64,000 nucleotides of DNA from Thioalkalivibrio sp. ALJ16. GTDB lineage: Bacteria > Pseudomonadota > Gammaproteobacteria > Ectothiorhodospirales > Ectothiorhodospiraceae. The position numbers and the translations under genes are program-made. Shown here one piece after another: positions 11,170 to 20,585 of this stretch. Where the stretch lies: positions 1-64,000 of the forward strand of contig NZ_KB898050.1 in the NCBI RefSeq assembly GCF_000377345.1, given 5' to 3'. The notes beneath the pieces are model-generated. The model made no database searches. It had not been told where the DNA came from and worked only from the letters and a program-made list of their open reading frames with translations. Each line of letters begins with the position of its first letter. Position 1 is the first letter of the stretch.

Positions 11170-12907
11170 ATCCGGCAGTACCACCGCCCTCGCCACTCAG
11201 CCGCCGCAGCTGGATGTGGTGCTGTGCTGGCACATGCACCAGCCGCAGTACTTCGACTCCGGCGCCGGCGAATACGTGCTGCCGTGGACCTACCTTCACG
11301 CACTGAAGGACTACACCGATATGGCGGCGCATCTGGAGGCCTGTCCCCAAGCGCGCGCGGTGGTGAACTTCGCGCCGATCCTGCTGGAGCAGATCGCCGA
11401 CTACAGCGAACGCCTGGAGTCCGGTATTGGCAACCACTGCAGTTTCGGCGACCCGGTGCTGGATCTGCTGCAGATGGACATTGTGCCGGTGGAGCCGGTG
11501 CAGCGACGCGAGATCCTGCGCGTGTGCCTGCGGGCCCATGCCCCGCGCATGATCGAACCCTTCCCGCTGTTCGAGCGTCTCGCGGCCCTGGCGCGACAGG
11601 CGCTGGAAGACCCGATCCTGCTGGGCCACCTGGATAATCGCTACTTCCAGGATCTGGCCACCTGCTACCACCTGGCCTGGCTGGGCGAGACGGTACGCCG
11701 CGCCTACCCCGAGGTGCAGGGATGGCTGAAGACCGATACCGGGTTCAACCGCGATGTGCGTTCGCGCCTGCTGAAGGTGATCCGCGACGAGGTGAAGGGG
11801 ATCCTGCCGCGCTATCGCGAGTTGGCCCGTCAGGGGCGCGTGGAGCTCTCGTTTACCCCCTATGCCCATCCGATCATGCCGCTGCTGCTCGACCTGCGCT
11901 CCGCGCGCGAGGCGATGCCCGATGTGGCGCTGCCCGAGGCCCCGAGCTATCCCGATGGCGAGGCGCGGGTGCGCTGGCACATCGAACGCGGGCTGGAGGT
12001 TTTCGAGGAGCACTTCGGCTTCCGGCCCCGGGGCTGCTGGCCCTCCGAGGGCAGCCTCAGCGAGGCCACGGTGCGTCTGCTGGACGATTACGACATCTGC
12101 TGGACGGCCAGCGGGCAGACGGTCCTCGGCAACAGCCTGGCCGCGGCGGGCGAGACCGCGCAGTCGCACACCGGCTCCGCGGCGCAGGAGGGCTGGCTGC
12201 ACCGGCCCTACCGGCTGCAGGGGGCCGAGACCGAGCTGTTCTTCCGCGATGACGGGCTATCCGATGCCATCGGTTTCCGCTACGCCGACTGGCATGCTGA
12301 CGATGCGGTTGGCGATTTCGTGCACCACCTGGAGAACATCGCCGACGTCTCGCCCGATGGGGGCGTCGTCGCCGTGATCCTCGATGGCGAGAATGCCTGG
12401 GAGTACTACCCGGACAACGGTTTCCACTTCCTGCGTGCGCTGTACGAACGGGTGGCGGTCAATCCGCGGCTGAACCTGTGCACCTTCTCCGATGTATGCC
12501 AGCGCAGTGGTCCCCGCGCCGATCGTGGTGAGTTGCCCGGGCTGGTGGCGGGCTCCTGGGTGTACGGCACCTTCTCCACCTGGATCGGCGACCGTGACAA
12601 AAACCTGGGCTGGGATCGGCTGATCGAGGCGTGGACGGCGGTGAGTCAGGCCATTGCGCAGCATCCCTCTCTGGATACCCCGGAGCTGCGCCGGCAACTG
12701 GCGGTCTGCGAGGGTTCCGACTGGTGCTGGTGGTTCGGCGAGTACAACCCGGCGGGTTCCGTGAGCGACTTCGAGCAGCTCTACCGGCGGCACCTGGCGC
12801 GGCTGTACCAGCTGGCGGATCTGGACGTACCCGACTCCCTCGGCGAAGTCCTGTCGGTAGGGGGCGGGGACCCGGAAGCCGGCGGGACCATGCGCAAGGG
12901 GCAATAG
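11159..12907 (+). CDS. Glycoside hydrolase family 57 protein
   Basis: A 582-aa protein starting inside the end of glgC. The N-terminal [15 protein letters not shown] is the GH57 start motif (HQP). Further on, [13 protein letters not shown] carries the candidate nucleophile Glu, and [14 protein letters not shown] the candidate acid/base region. GH57 enzymes cleave or transfer alpha-1,4-glucans (amylase, glucanotransferase or branching types). The position between glgC and malQ suggests glycogen or maltodextrin turnover in the cytoplasm, and there is no signal peptide. Which GH57 activity it has cannot be told from motifs alone. Confidence 0.9.
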   Translation: MSAESGSTTALATQPPQLDVVLCWHMHQPQYFDSGAGEYVLPWTYLHALKDYTDMAAHLEACPQARAVVNFAPILLEQIADYSERLESGIGNHCSFGDPVLDLLQMDIVPVEPVQRREILRVCLRAHAPRMIEPFPLFERLAALARQALEDPILLGHLDNRYFQDLATCYHLAWLGETVRRAYPEVQGWLKTDTGFNRDVRSRLLKVIRDEVKGILPRYRELARQGRVELSFTPYAHPIMPLLLDLRSAREAMPDVALPEAPSYPDGEARVRWHIERGLEVFEEHFGFRPRGCWPSEGSLSEATVRLLDDYDICWTASGQTVLGNSLAAAGETAQSHTGSAAQEGWLHRPYRLQGAETELFFRDDGLSDAIGFRYADWHADDAVGDFVHHLENIADVSPDGGVVAVILDGENAWEYYPDNGFHFLRALYERVAVNPRLNLCTFSDVCQRSGPRADRGELPGLVAGSWVYGTFSTWIGDRDKNLGWDRLIEAWTAVSQAIAQHPSLDTPELRRQLAVCEGSDWCWWFGEYNPAGSVSDFEQLYRRHLARLYQLADLDVPDSLGEVLSVGGGDPEAGGTMRKGQ

Positions 12908-12910
12908 GGC

Positions 12911-14386
12911 ATGGAGGCCGGAAGCGAACACGCCAACCCCCTGATGCAGCGTCGGCGTGCCGGCGTCCTGCTGCACCCGACCTCGCTGCCCGGCCCGGCG
13001 CCGGTCGGCACCCTGGGCGCCGAGGCGCTGCGCTTCGTGGACTGGGCGCGCGAAGCCGGCTTCGGGCTGTGGCAGATCCTGCCGCTGCACCCGCCGCAGG
13101 CGGACGGGTCGCCCTATGCCAGCATCTCCGCGTTTGCCGGTGATGTCCGCATGATCGACCGCCACCGCCTGGCGGAACGTGCGGGCCTGGACGAACGGGA
13201 CATCCCGGTGGCGGAAGCGCTGCACCAGGCGCGTGCCGGTCTGGCACAGGCGCCGGAGGGCTGGGCACAGGCCTATCAGGCCTTCTGTGACGCCCAGGGC
13301 CCGGTGTGGCTGGACGATTTCGCGCGCTTTGTGGTCATCCGCGAGCAGGAGGGCGGCCGCCCCTGGTGGGAATGGCCGCAGGCGCGGCGGGACCGCGAAC
13401 CGGACGCGCTGGCGGCGCTGCAGCAGGAGGCCGCGGAGGCGCTGGAGGCCGTGCGCTTCGCCCAGTTCGTGCTGTTCGACCAGTGGCAGGACGTGCGCGA
13501 GCATGCGCGCGCACGCGACATCATGATCCTCGGCGACATGCCGATCTTCGTGGCCCATGATTCCGCCGAGGTCTGGGCCCACCGCGATCTGTTCGATCTG
13601 GACGCGACCGGTCATCCGCTGACCGTGGCCGGTGTGCCGCCGGACTACTTCTCCGCGACCGGGCAGCGCTGGGGCAACCCGCATTACCGCTGGGACCGGC
13701 TGCAGGCCCGCGACTACGATTGGTGGGTGGAGCGCATGCGCTGGACCCTGGAGACCGTGGACGCGGTGCGCATTGATCACTTCCGCGGCTTCGAATCGAG
13801 CTGGGCGATCCCGGCCGATGAACCCGATGCGACCGGCGGCCACTGGGTGGCGGGTCCGGGTGCTGCGTTTTTCGAGTGCCTGGAGGCCCGTCTGGGGGCA
13901 TTGCCGTTACTGGCTGAAGATCTTGGTGTGATTACCCCCGAGGTCACTGCGCTGCGCCTGCGCTTTGATCTGCCCGGGATGCGCATCCTGCAGTTCGCGT
14001 TCGAGGGTGGTCCGGACAACCCCTACCTGCCGGCCAACCATGACGAGCTGAGCGCGGTGTATACCGGCACTCACGACAACGACACGACGCTTGGCTGGTT
14101 CCACAGTCTGGACGCGCCGATGCAACAGCACGTGATCGCCACGCTGGATGCCGGAGCGGCCGACGAGATGCCCTGGCCGATGCTGCGGGCGGCCTGCCGC
14201 TCGCCGGCACAGCTCGCGATCCTGCCGATGCAGGATGTCCTGCAGCTGGGTTCGGAGGCACGGATGAACCTGCCGGGGACGGTGACGGATGCGAACTGGA
14301 GCTGGCGCTTCGACTGGGCGCAGCTGCCGCCGGAGCAGACACCGGCGATGCGCGCGCTGATGGAGTCCACCGGCCGCCTGGAATGA
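12911..14386 (+). CDS. malQ: 4-alpha-glucanotransferase (amylomaltase)
   Basis: A 491-aa GH77 enzyme that transfers alpha-1,4-glucan segments between maltodextrins. The N-terminus RAGVLLHPTSLPGPAPVGTL and the SPYASISAFAGD segment are typical of the family. VDAVRIDHFRGFESSWAIP holds the catalytic Asp and its surroundings, and YTGTHDNDTTLGWF is a conserved late motif. It starts 3 bp after the GH57 stop, so glgC-GH57-malQ form one transcription unit. A second possible start, ATG-CAG at MQRRRAG, lies 14 codons downstream. Confidence 0.95.
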   Translation: MEAGSEHANPLMQRRRAGVLLHPTSLPGPAPVGTLGAEALRFVDWAREAGFGLWQILPLHPPQADGSPYASISAFAGDVRMIDRHRLAERAGLDERDIPVAEALHQARAGLAQAPEGWAQAYQAFCDAQGPVWLDDFARFVVIREQEGGRPWWEWPQARRDREPDALAALQQEAAEALEAVRFAQFVLFDQWQDVREHARARDIMILGDMPIFVAHDSAEVWAHRDLFDLDATGHPLTVAGVPPDYFSATGQRWGNPHYRWDRLQARDYDWWVERMRWTLETVDAVRIDHFRGFESSWAIPADEPDATGGHWVAGPGAAFFECLEARLGALPLLAEDLGVITPEVTALRLRFDLPGMRILQFAFEGGPDNPYLPANHDELSAVYTGTHDNDTTLGWFHSLDAPMQQHVIATLDAGAADEMPWPMLRAACRSPAQLAILPMQDVLQLGSEARMNLPGTVTDANWSWRFDWAQLPPEQTPAMRALMESTGRLE

Positions 14387-14451
14387 TCCCGCGAGGGCGT
14401 CCCGGGGGGCGGCTGTCAGGGTGGGGTCAACGAAACAACTGGGCCAGGCAT

Positions 14452-14482
14452 AAAGAAGCCCGGCCCCTCGTCGGGGCCGGGC
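14452..14482 (-). terminator. Rho-independent terminator of the secreted Gln-rich protein gene
   Basis: A perfect 10-bp GC stem (14458-14467 with 14473-14482) with a 5-base loop. On the minus strand it is followed by the T-rich run TTCTTTAT (14457 downward). It lies about 45 bp beyond the stop of the 14526-15089 gene. On the plus strand no T run follows, so it would serve malQ poorly. Confidence 0.75.
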
Positions 14483-14525
14483 CGGGCTGCCGGTGCGCCA
14501 CTCGGGCGCGACGGTGCCGAGGGGC

Positions 14526-15089
14526 TTAGCGCATCATGCCGCCGCCCTGGCCACCCTGCTGCTGCATCTGCTGCTGAATGGCCTGCATGCGCTGGAGCAC
14601 ATCGTCGATGTCGGGATTTTCCTCGCGCATCGCGGACATCAGGTCCTCGCGCAGGGCGGCCTGCGCCTCCAGGATTTCTTCGTCCTGGGAAACGGCCTGC
14701 TGGGCCTCCTGCAGGTTCATCTGGGCCTGCTGAACCGACTCGGACTGAAAGATCTCCTGCTGCTGCTCGGTGCTCAGATCGGGATCACGCAGCTGCTCTT
14801 CGGCTGATTCGAGGGTTTCCAGATCACGGCGCGGCTGGTAGCCAGCGGATTCCATCTTGTCCAGGACCAGGTTCTCCAGTGCCTCGCCCTTCTGTTCGAG
14901 GTCCGGGTTGTTTTCGATGGCCCGCTGCTGGGTCTCGGCCAGCGTCTGCTGGAGCTGCTGCATCTCCATCTGCGGGCCTCCGCCCTGTCCCTGACCTTGG
15001 CCCATGCCCTGCGCCATGGCGAGCGGGCTGGCCAGTGCCAGTGCGGCCGCGGCAACAAGGGCGGCGAGGGATCGGGAATGAATCTTCAT
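14526..15089 (-). CDS. Secreted Gln/Met-rich helical protein, function unknown
   Basis: A 187-aa protein. A clear signal peptide (LAALVAAAALALASPLAMA, cleavage about residue 26) is followed by a Gly/Gln/Met-rich stretch, a predicted all-helical middle rich in Gln and Glu, and a second Gln/Gly/Met tail (QQQMQQQGGQGGGMMR). It resembles the DUF4168-like group of small periplasmic helical proteins, but I cannot name it with confidence. The start ATG at 15089 is preceded by an AGGAGT ribosome site. It is transcribed alone and has its own terminator. Confidence 0.65.
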   Translation of the reverse strand: MKIHSRSLAALVAAAALALASPLAMAQGMGQGQGQGGGPQMEMQQLQQTLAETQQRAIENNPDLEQKGEALENLVLDKMESAGYQPRRDLETLESAEEQLRDPDLSTEQQQEIFQSESVQQAQMNLQEAQQAVSQDEEILEAQAALREDLMSAMREENPDIDDVLQRMQAIQQQMQQQGGQGGGMMR

Positions 15090-15145
15090 AAACGGACTCC
15101 TGGTGAATTCGGGTACATCGTAGTCAAAGGCGACTTAACCCTAGC

Positions 15146-15913
15146 TTAACAAGCATGGCCTGATCCTGCCGGGTGGCCCCGCGCAGGGCGTGGACGGCCG
15201 CTATCCGCAGTGCGAACGGGAGCGGTGGCGGTGCGCCTGAACAGGGCGATATCCGCAGCCGGCAGTTCAAGCGTGCAGCCCAGCCGTGCGGCGATCCAGT
15301 GCAGGGTATGCGGCCCGTAAAAGGCGACATGAGTGGGATCGCGACGGTAATGCCAGCGGCGAAACCCGGCCGCGGGTGGCGGCCATTCGGTCATCATGGC
15401 GAGGATGCCGCCGGGGCCGAGCGCGGCCACCATGGCTGTCAGGGTCTGCAGGGGGTGATGCAGGTGTTCCAGCACTTCGGTGCAGCTGATGAAATCCCAG
15501 CCGCCGGACGGGGGCTGGGGCCGCTGTGGGGCAAAGGCCGGGTCCCATGCGTCCAGTGTGTAGCCGCGCGCGCGCAGCAGATCGGCGAGTACGGGCTGTG
15601 GCCCGCAGCCCCAGTCGAGGCCGGTGGCGGGGGGAGGCAGGGCGCGGGTCAGGGGGTCGCTCAGGCGTTCCAGATGCGCGCGGTACCCAGGGTCATCCGG
15701 GCGATTTTCGTGGGTCTGGTAATAGGCGCGTTCCACGTCGCGCGTCGGCCAGGTACTGCGTTCCAGCGCGATCAGGCCGCAGTGGTGGCAGCGGCGATAG
15801 TCACCGGGCGCCGGGTCGCGCGCACCGCGGTGATAGAACGGCCGGCTGTGCTGGCCGCACAGGGGGCAGGCGGCATCGTCGGCCGGGATCAACGGCGGAG
15901 GTAGCGGAACCAC
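15146..15913 (-). CDS. Class I SAM-dependent methyltransferase with N-terminal zinc ribbon
   Basis: About 255 aa. The N-terminus carries CPLCGQ and, about 20 residues on, CHHCGL, a four-cysteine zinc-ribbon knuckle. The SAM-binding glycine loop is seen as GLDWGCGPQPVLADLL, followed by FISCTEVLEHLHHP and LGPGGILAMMTEW, as in group 13-type methyltransferases. The start is uncertain: GTG at 15913 lies inside the end of the upstream zinc protease gene, and TTG at 15892 overlaps its stop codon. Either way translation is probably coupled to that gene. The substrate is unknown. Confidence 0.8.
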   Translation of the reverse strand: MVPLPPPLIPADDAACPLCGQHSRPFYHRGARDPAPGDYRRCHHCGLIALERSTWPTRDVERAYYQTHENRPDDPGYRAHLERLSDPLTRALPPPATGLDWGCGPQPVLADLLRARGYTLDAWDPAFAPQRPQPPSGGWDFISCTEVLEHLHHPLQTLTAMVAALGPGGILAMMTEWPPPAAGFRRWHYRRDPTHVAFYGPHTLHWIAARLGCTLELPAADIALFRRTATAPVRTADSGRPRPARGHPAGSGHAC

Positions 15914-16575
15914 GAGGCGATGTTCAGCAGACTCATCAGCGACTGCGACAGATAGGTGTAGGCCGCGGCCTTGAGGATGCGCTCGGCATGCGGGTAATCG
16001 GGCGGATGCAGATAGCCGCCTTCGCGCAGCATGGGCATGGCGCGGCGGAAGCTGGCATCGAACTCGGTGGGCAGGGTGATGAAGTGCACCAGTGCGGCCA
16101 GGCCCATGGACAGGACACCCGCGAGGAAGAACAGGATGCCCGGGGCCGGATGGCGGGCGATCAGCGTAATGAACGGGATCGCGACCAGCATCCAGGCGCC
16201 GAGCTGCTGGCCGTAGCGGGTCATGCCGACCAGGGTGCTGCGCATGCGCAGCGGGGCGTAGCCCTGGGCATGCTGCACGGCATGACCGACCTCGTGTGCG
16301 GCCACGGTGATCGCGGTGAGCGAGCGCCCGTCGTGGTTCTCGGGCGACAGGCGCACCGTGTGCGTGGCCGGGTCGTAGTGGTCCCCGCTGCCGGTCGTCT
16401 CTACGGCCACCCGGTTCAGGCCGTGGCGGTCGAGCAGCTCGCGCGCGAGTTCCGCGCCGGTGCCGTCGTAGCGGTCCGCCGGGCGGTGGTATTTCTTCAT
16501 GGTGTGACGCACCCACCAGCCGGGGGCCCAGGCGACGAGCAGCAGCAGCGGGACGAGCAGGATCAGCAGACGCAT
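15889..16575 (-). CDS. YugP-like neutral zinc metallopeptidase, membrane-bound
   Basis: 228 aa. One N-terminal membrane helix (MRLLILLVPLLLLVAWAPGWW) is followed by a cytoplasmic-type segment with the zinc-binding motif AAHEVGHAVQHAQG and then further hydrophobic helices (PFITLIARHPAPGILFFLAG). The middle segment VRLSPENHDGRSLTAITVAAH is typical of the YugP/DUF2268-like 'putative neutral zinc metallopeptidase' family. The gene is followed with overlap by the methyltransferase gene. The biological substrate is not known. Confidence 0.85.
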   Translation of the reverse strand: MRLLILLVPLLLLVAWAPGWWVRHTMKKYHRPADRYDGTGAELARELLDRHGLNRVAVETTGSGDHYDPATHTVRLSPENHDGRSLTAITVAAHEVGHAVQHAQGYAPLRMRSTLVGMTRYGQQLGAWMLVAIPFITLIARHPAPGILFFLAGVLSMGLAALVHFITLPTEFDASFRRAMPMLREGGYLHPPDYPHAERILKAAAYTYLSQSLMSLLNIASWFRYLRR

Positions 16576-16674
16576 CCTGCAATGATCACCCGAACCCCCG
16601 CGTCGCGGAAAGTGCCGCCACGTAGCGTGGCCATTTCCGGCGCCCCCGGCTCTGTGGCCGGGAACGCGCGAGGG

Positions 16675-18978
16675 TCAGTCGTCGGCCTCGTCGTAGTCGC
16701 CCTTGTGCTTCGGGTTGGGGCGCGCGCGGCGGTCACGCGAGTAGTCGCGGTCGTCCTCCTGGGTGTCTGTTGCGGCCTCGATCATGCGCAGATTCGCCGG
16801 GGGCGCGCTGCCGTCCTTCTCCTGACCGAAGTAGATGGTCTGGTGCGGGAACGGGATCTCGATGCCGGCGGCATCGAAGTGCTTCTTGACCAGGCGGTTG
16901 AACGCGCGGCCCAGGCCGAACTGCGTGCCCGGCAGCGTCTTGATGCGGATGCGTACGTTCACCGAGCTGTCGGCCAGGGCGGTCACGCCGTGGACTTCCA
17001 TCTCGTCGAGGATGTTCGGGCCCTGATCCGGGTCCTCCTTCAGTTCCTCGAAGGCCTCGCGCAGGCGCACGATGACCTCGTCGATGTCCTCGCGGTAGGC
17101 CACGCCGTATTCGCCGACGTGGTAGGCGAACTCGCGCATGTAGTTGGAGACGGCATCCACCGCGGAGAACGGGATCAGGTGATAGGTCCCGGACAGGTCG
17201 CGCAGGCCCATGGAGCGGATGGTCATCTTCTCGACGGTGCCGGTGGTGCCGGCCACGGTCACGACATCGCCGGTGTTGATCGCCTTCTCGAGCTGGATGA
17301 ACACGCCGGTGATGATGTCCTGCACGAGCTTCTGGGCACCAAACCCGACCGCGAGGCCAAGTACGCCGGCACCGGCCAGCAGCGGCCCGATGTTGATGCC
17401 GATCTCGGCCAGAACGACCATCACCGTCAGTACGCTCAGGGCGATCGCGATCGCGTTGCGGAACAGGGTCAGCAGGGTCTTCTCGCGGGCGCCGGGTTCA
17501 CCCTCTCCGGTATTCGGGTTCAGGCGGTGCTCGACCCAGCTGGCAAACACCAGCCAGATCGCGAGTGCCGCGAGCACGATCAGCGCAACCGAGATCGCGG
17601 TGCCCACCACCCGCATGCCGGCCTCGGAACCCAGCCAGGCCGCGAGGTTGAACACGCCCCAGGCATCCGCGATCACGGCCAGCACGATCAGCAGGATCAC
17701 CAGGCGCATGGTCTTCAGGGCCTTCGGCACGTAGGCATTCAGGCGCGCCTCCAGCAGCGGGAACTTTTCTCGCGTCTCGTCGGGCACGTGGATGTCGCGG
17801 CCGATGATCTGGCTCAGCAGGTTGGCGACAAACACACCGATGAACGCGGCCAGCAGGGTCTGACCGGTGGCCTTGGCCATGAAGGGCAGGGCGTCTTCCG
17901 GCCGCGTGACACTCACCACGGCCAGCGTCAGGAAGTACAGCAGCGCGATCCAGTGCCAGCTGCTGGCCAGCAGCGACAGGGTGATGCGCGTGAACGCGAA
18001 CCCGGCCCGGTTGGCCACCTGCAGCAGGCGGTCATGCACCCGCTGGCGGTTCTGCAGGATGATCACCGCCGCGTAGAAGAAGGCGGTCAGCATCACCAGC
18101 AGGCCGAGCGAGCGCCCCGCCTCGGTGGAGATGTGGTTGTTGGTGATCGGCACCAGCAGCAGCAGGCCGTAGCCGATGTAGGTGACCAGGCGCGCCAGCC
18201 AGGCGTTCCAGTAGGCGGCCTCGTCGCCGGCCATCGGCAACAGCCGCAGGCCCTGATAGCGGGTCGCGAAGATCAGGCGCAGGGCCGCCTTGGTGACCTC
18301 GATCAGCAGGAAGGCGTTCAGGAACAGGGAGTGCCGTGTGAGCATCTCGCCGGAATCCCCGAGCACGAACAGGGCCAGACCGTAGCCGGCCACCCAGGCC
18401 AGCAGCACGACCAGGAAGTCGACGACCGCGGCCAGCAGCACCGCGGGGAGGGCGCGCAGCAGGTGGTACTGCTCCGGCGAGTTGATGACCCAGCGGTCGA
18501 GCCCGGCAAAGATCGGACTGCCGACGCGGCGCAGGACCAGGAAGACGACGACGGTGAACGCGATCAGGATGACAAGATCCAGCACCCCGGCCCCGAAAGC
18601 GGCGATCTCCACGGCGCGCAGCGTGTCGCCGATGTCAGTGGCGATCGCGCCCAGGGCGCGGACCTCGGCCACGGTGCCCTCGGCCAAGGCCTGGGTGAGT
18701 TCCGCGATCTGGCGCGGCAGCGAGACCGGGTCTTCGGTGTCCGCCGTCGCCTCGTCCTGTGCGGCGGTTGCGGTGCCGGGGTCCGCGCGCTCGGCGCGCA
18801 GGGTTTCCAGCAGGCGTTCGCGCGCCTCCTCATTTTCCAGTGCCTCGATCAGGGCGTCGTGCAGATCGCGGGTGTCCTCGGCCTGTGCGGCGGCAGCGCC
18901 CCACGGCAGGAGGAACAGGATCAGCAGCAGCGGCAGCAGGCGGGCAAAGGCAAACGGCGTCGAGCGGGACTGGAACAC
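16675..18978 (-). CDS. Large MscS-family mechanosensitive channel (YbiO-like)
   Basis: About 767 aa, far longer than the 286-aa MscS. It has a signal peptide (LLPLLLILFLLPWGAAAAQA), a periplasmic helical N-domain, about ten membrane helices, then the MscS pore and beta domain. GPLLAGAGVLGLAVGFGAQK is the pore-lining TM3 equivalent, followed by DIITGVFIQLEKAINTGD. The soluble C-domain ends in a charged tail. The domain order and length match E. coli YbiO. The GTG at 18978 is chosen because GAGGT stands at the right distance and the signal peptide follows. It would release solutes on hypo-osmotic shock. Confidence 0.9.
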   Translation of the reverse strand: MFQSRSTPFAFARLLPLLLILFLLPWGAAAAQAEDTRDLHDALIEALENEEARERLLETLRAERADPGTATAAQDEATADTEDPVSLPRQIAELTQALAEGTVAEVRALGAIATDIGDTLRAVEIAAFGAGVLDLVILIAFTVVVFLVLRRVGSPIFAGLDRWVINSPEQYHLLRALPAVLLAAVVDFLVVLLAWVAGYGLALFVLGDSGEMLTRHSLFLNAFLLIEVTKAALRLIFATRYQGLRLLPMAGDEAAYWNAWLARLVTYIGYGLLLLVPITNNHISTEAGRSLGLLVMLTAFFYAAVIILQNRQRVHDRLLQVANRAGFAFTRITLSLLASSWHWIALLYFLTLAVVSVTRPEDALPFMAKATGQTLLAAFIGVFVANLLSQIIGRDIHVPDETREKFPLLEARLNAYVPKALKTMRLVILLIVLAVIADAWGVFNLAAWLGSEAGMRVVGTAISVALIVLAALAIWLVFASWVEHRLNPNTGEGEPGAREKTLLTLFRNAIAIALSVLTVMVVLAEIGINIGPLLAGAGVLGLAVGFGAQKLVQDIITGVFIQLEKAINTGDVVTVAGTTGTVEKMTIRSMGLRDLSGTYHLIPFSAVDAVSNYMREFAYHVGEYGVAYREDIDEVIVRLREAFEELKEDPDQGPNILDEMEVHGVTALADSSVNVRIRIKTLPGTQFGLGRAFNRLVKKHFDAAGIEIPFPHQTIYFGQEKDGSAPPANLRMIEAATDTQEDDRDYSRDRRARPNPKHKGDYDEADD

Positions 18979-19130
18979 AGCAGACCTCGGGTGTGGGCGG
19001 GGATCCGGAGGGCACTGGCGGCCGTGGATCGGGCCTTGTGTGTGCGGCTCCAGGCGCGACAAGGGCCGGCCAGGCGGCCCCATCGGCGGACACTAGCTTA
19101 ACGGCCCCGGGGGGCGATGCTCAATGCGGG

Positions 19131-19856
19131 CTACTCGAGCAGCATCGGGTCCAGCCAGGCGATGCCCAGCTGCCGCATCTGCTGCTCGACCCACTGGATA
19201 CGCCGGGTCATGCGGGGCCCGGGATTCACCGGGTCGTACAGTCCCGGGGCCGGCAGCATGGCCGCGAGCCGGGCCGACTGCTGGCGGTCGAGCTCGCGGG
19301 CGGGGCGCCCGAAGTAATGCTGAGCCGCATGTTCGATGCCGTAGATGCCGGGTCCGAATTCGGCGAGGTTGAGATAGATCTCCAGGATCCGCCGTTTCGG
19401 CCAGATCGCCTCCATGGTGGCGGTGAAGCCGGCCTCCAGGGTCTTGCGGAACCACGACCGGTCATGCCACAGGAACAGGTTTTTCGCGGTCTGCTGACTG
19501 ATGGTGCTGGCCCCGCGCAGGCGGTCCCCGCGCGCGACATGGTCGTCCACTGCCTTGCGCACCGAGCCCCAGTCGAAACCGCGGTGCAGCGGAAACTGCT
19601 GATCCTCGGCCGCGATGACCGCAAGCATCAGGTGACGGGGCAGGTCGTCCAGGCGCTGCCATTCGGGTCGCAGCCGCGAGGCCGTCTGCCAGTCCGTCGC
19701 CCAGACCATGGCCATGCCGTAGGGTGGATCGACGCGGGCAAACAGCAGCACCAGCGCGATCATCGCGCCCGCGACCAGCCCGAGCAGCACGGTGACCAGG
19801 CCAAGGGCCCAGTACAGTAGTCGGCAAAGGGGCCGCGGCCGACGATTCCGCGCCAT
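19131..19856 (-). CDS. mtgA: Monofunctional biosynthetic peptidoglycan transglycosylase
   Basis: A 241-aa GT51 glycosyltransferase anchored by one N-terminal helix (ALGLVTVLLGLVAGAMIALVL). The catalytic Glu motif is AAEDQQFPLHRGFDWGSV. It is followed by RGASTISQQTAKNLFLW and KRRILEIYLNLAEFGPGIYG, the standard GT51 signatures. No transpeptidase domain follows, so it is the monofunctional type that polymerises lipid II glycan strands. It is transcribed alone and convergent with nothing. Confidence 0.96.
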   Translation of the reverse strand: MARNRRPRPLCRLLYWALGLVTVLLGLVAGAMIALVLLFARVDPPYGMAMVWATDWQTASRLRPEWQRLDDLPRHLMLAVIAAEDQQFPLHRGFDWGSVRKAVDDHVARGDRLRGASTISQQTAKNLFLWHDRSWFRKTLEAGFTATMEAIWPKRRILEIYLNLAEFGPGIYGIEHAAQHYFGRPARELDRQQSARLAAMLPAPGLYDPVNPGPRMTRRIQWVEQQMRQLGIAWLDPMLLE

Positions 19857-20255
19857 CAGGCGATCCTCGGGGCGGCGCCCCGGGCGGGGACAGGGGAGCG
19901 GGCAGGGTGGTGCTTCATGATGGCTCTAGCATACCGCGCGCACGCGCCGCGCAGGAGTTGCGCGGAAATGCCAGCCACGGGCGAACTGTTCGCGGTTTTT
20001 ATGGCCAAAGGCGTTTAGGGAAGGTTTGACGAAAGTGCGTGCGCAGGCGGTCAGCCTGTTGTGTGCAAAGGCCTCTGTGGTGGGTGTCCGCTGTGCCTGG
20101 GTCCTCAGGGGATCGTTCGTCGCGCCCCGGCGCAACCAGAAACGGGCAGGCAGCCAGGAGACCGGCAGTAATGCGCGCGAAAACCGTGCATCCTGAGAGG
20201 GCCGGGTCTGCCCGGTACTACAACCCGAATCCGCGAATCGTGAAGGAGTAGAGCC
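19857..20255. other. Intergenic region between divergent mtgA and a small-protein gene
   Basis: A 399-bp gap with GC content somewhat below the flanking genes. It contains T- and A-rich patches near 19990-20040 that could hold promoters for either side. A short ATG frame at 20171-20251 would encode 26 aa ending YYNPNPRIVKE, with its stop five bases before the next ATG. It has no clear ribosome site of its own and I do not call it a gene. The strong AAGGAG before 20256 serves the next CDS. No terminator or repeat was recognised. Confidence 0.4.
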
Positions 20256-20585
20256 ATGGAACTGTTGCCCTACCGCTACACCACCCCGAGTGGCGAGGCC
20301 GTTTCCTTCGAATTCCGCCTGCATCCCGAGACCGGTTCGGCGGTGCGCGTGCAGCAGCTTCTGGATCGTCTGACCGAGACCCTGGATCACGAAATCGGGA
20401 TTCTCGGCGATACCTGTAATGGCGATGTGCTGCAGGCGCTTGCAATGGCGCTGGCGGTGCGTACCGAGATGATCCCGGCCGATCCGGACATGACCCGCGG
20501 GCTGGCGCGCGATGTGGTGGAGCGGGCGCTGCGTTCGCTGGCCGAGGCCGAGCACCGTCAAACCGGACCCGTGGGCCATGCCTGA
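20256..20585 (+). CDS. Small conserved-looking hypothetical protein
   Basis: 109 aa with a strong ribosome site (AAGGAG) at the right spacing. The sequence is soluble and mainly helical, with VQQLLDRLTETLDHEIGILG and GLARDVVERALRSLAEAEH. No family is recognised. Its end overlaps the start of the DCC protein gene by 8 bp, so the two are translationally coupled and probably work together or are at least coexpressed. Confidence 0.7.
   Translation: MELLPYRYTTPSGEAVSFEFRLHPETGSAVRVQQLLDRLTETLDHEIGILGDTCNGDVLQALAMALAVRTEMIPADPDMTRGLARDVVERALRSLAEAEHRQTGPVGHA

Noticed and set aside
15526-19101. Plus-strand open frame of about 1190 codons opposite the methyltransferase, zinc protease and MscS genes
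   Set aside because: Its translation is low-complexity Gln/His/Arg-rich sequence typical of the antisense of GC-rich genes, and the minus-strand genes are clearly real.
20171-20251. 26-codon frame ending YYNPNPRIVKE just before the small-protein gene
   Set aside because: No convincing ribosome site and no known match; could be a leader peptide but cannot be supported.
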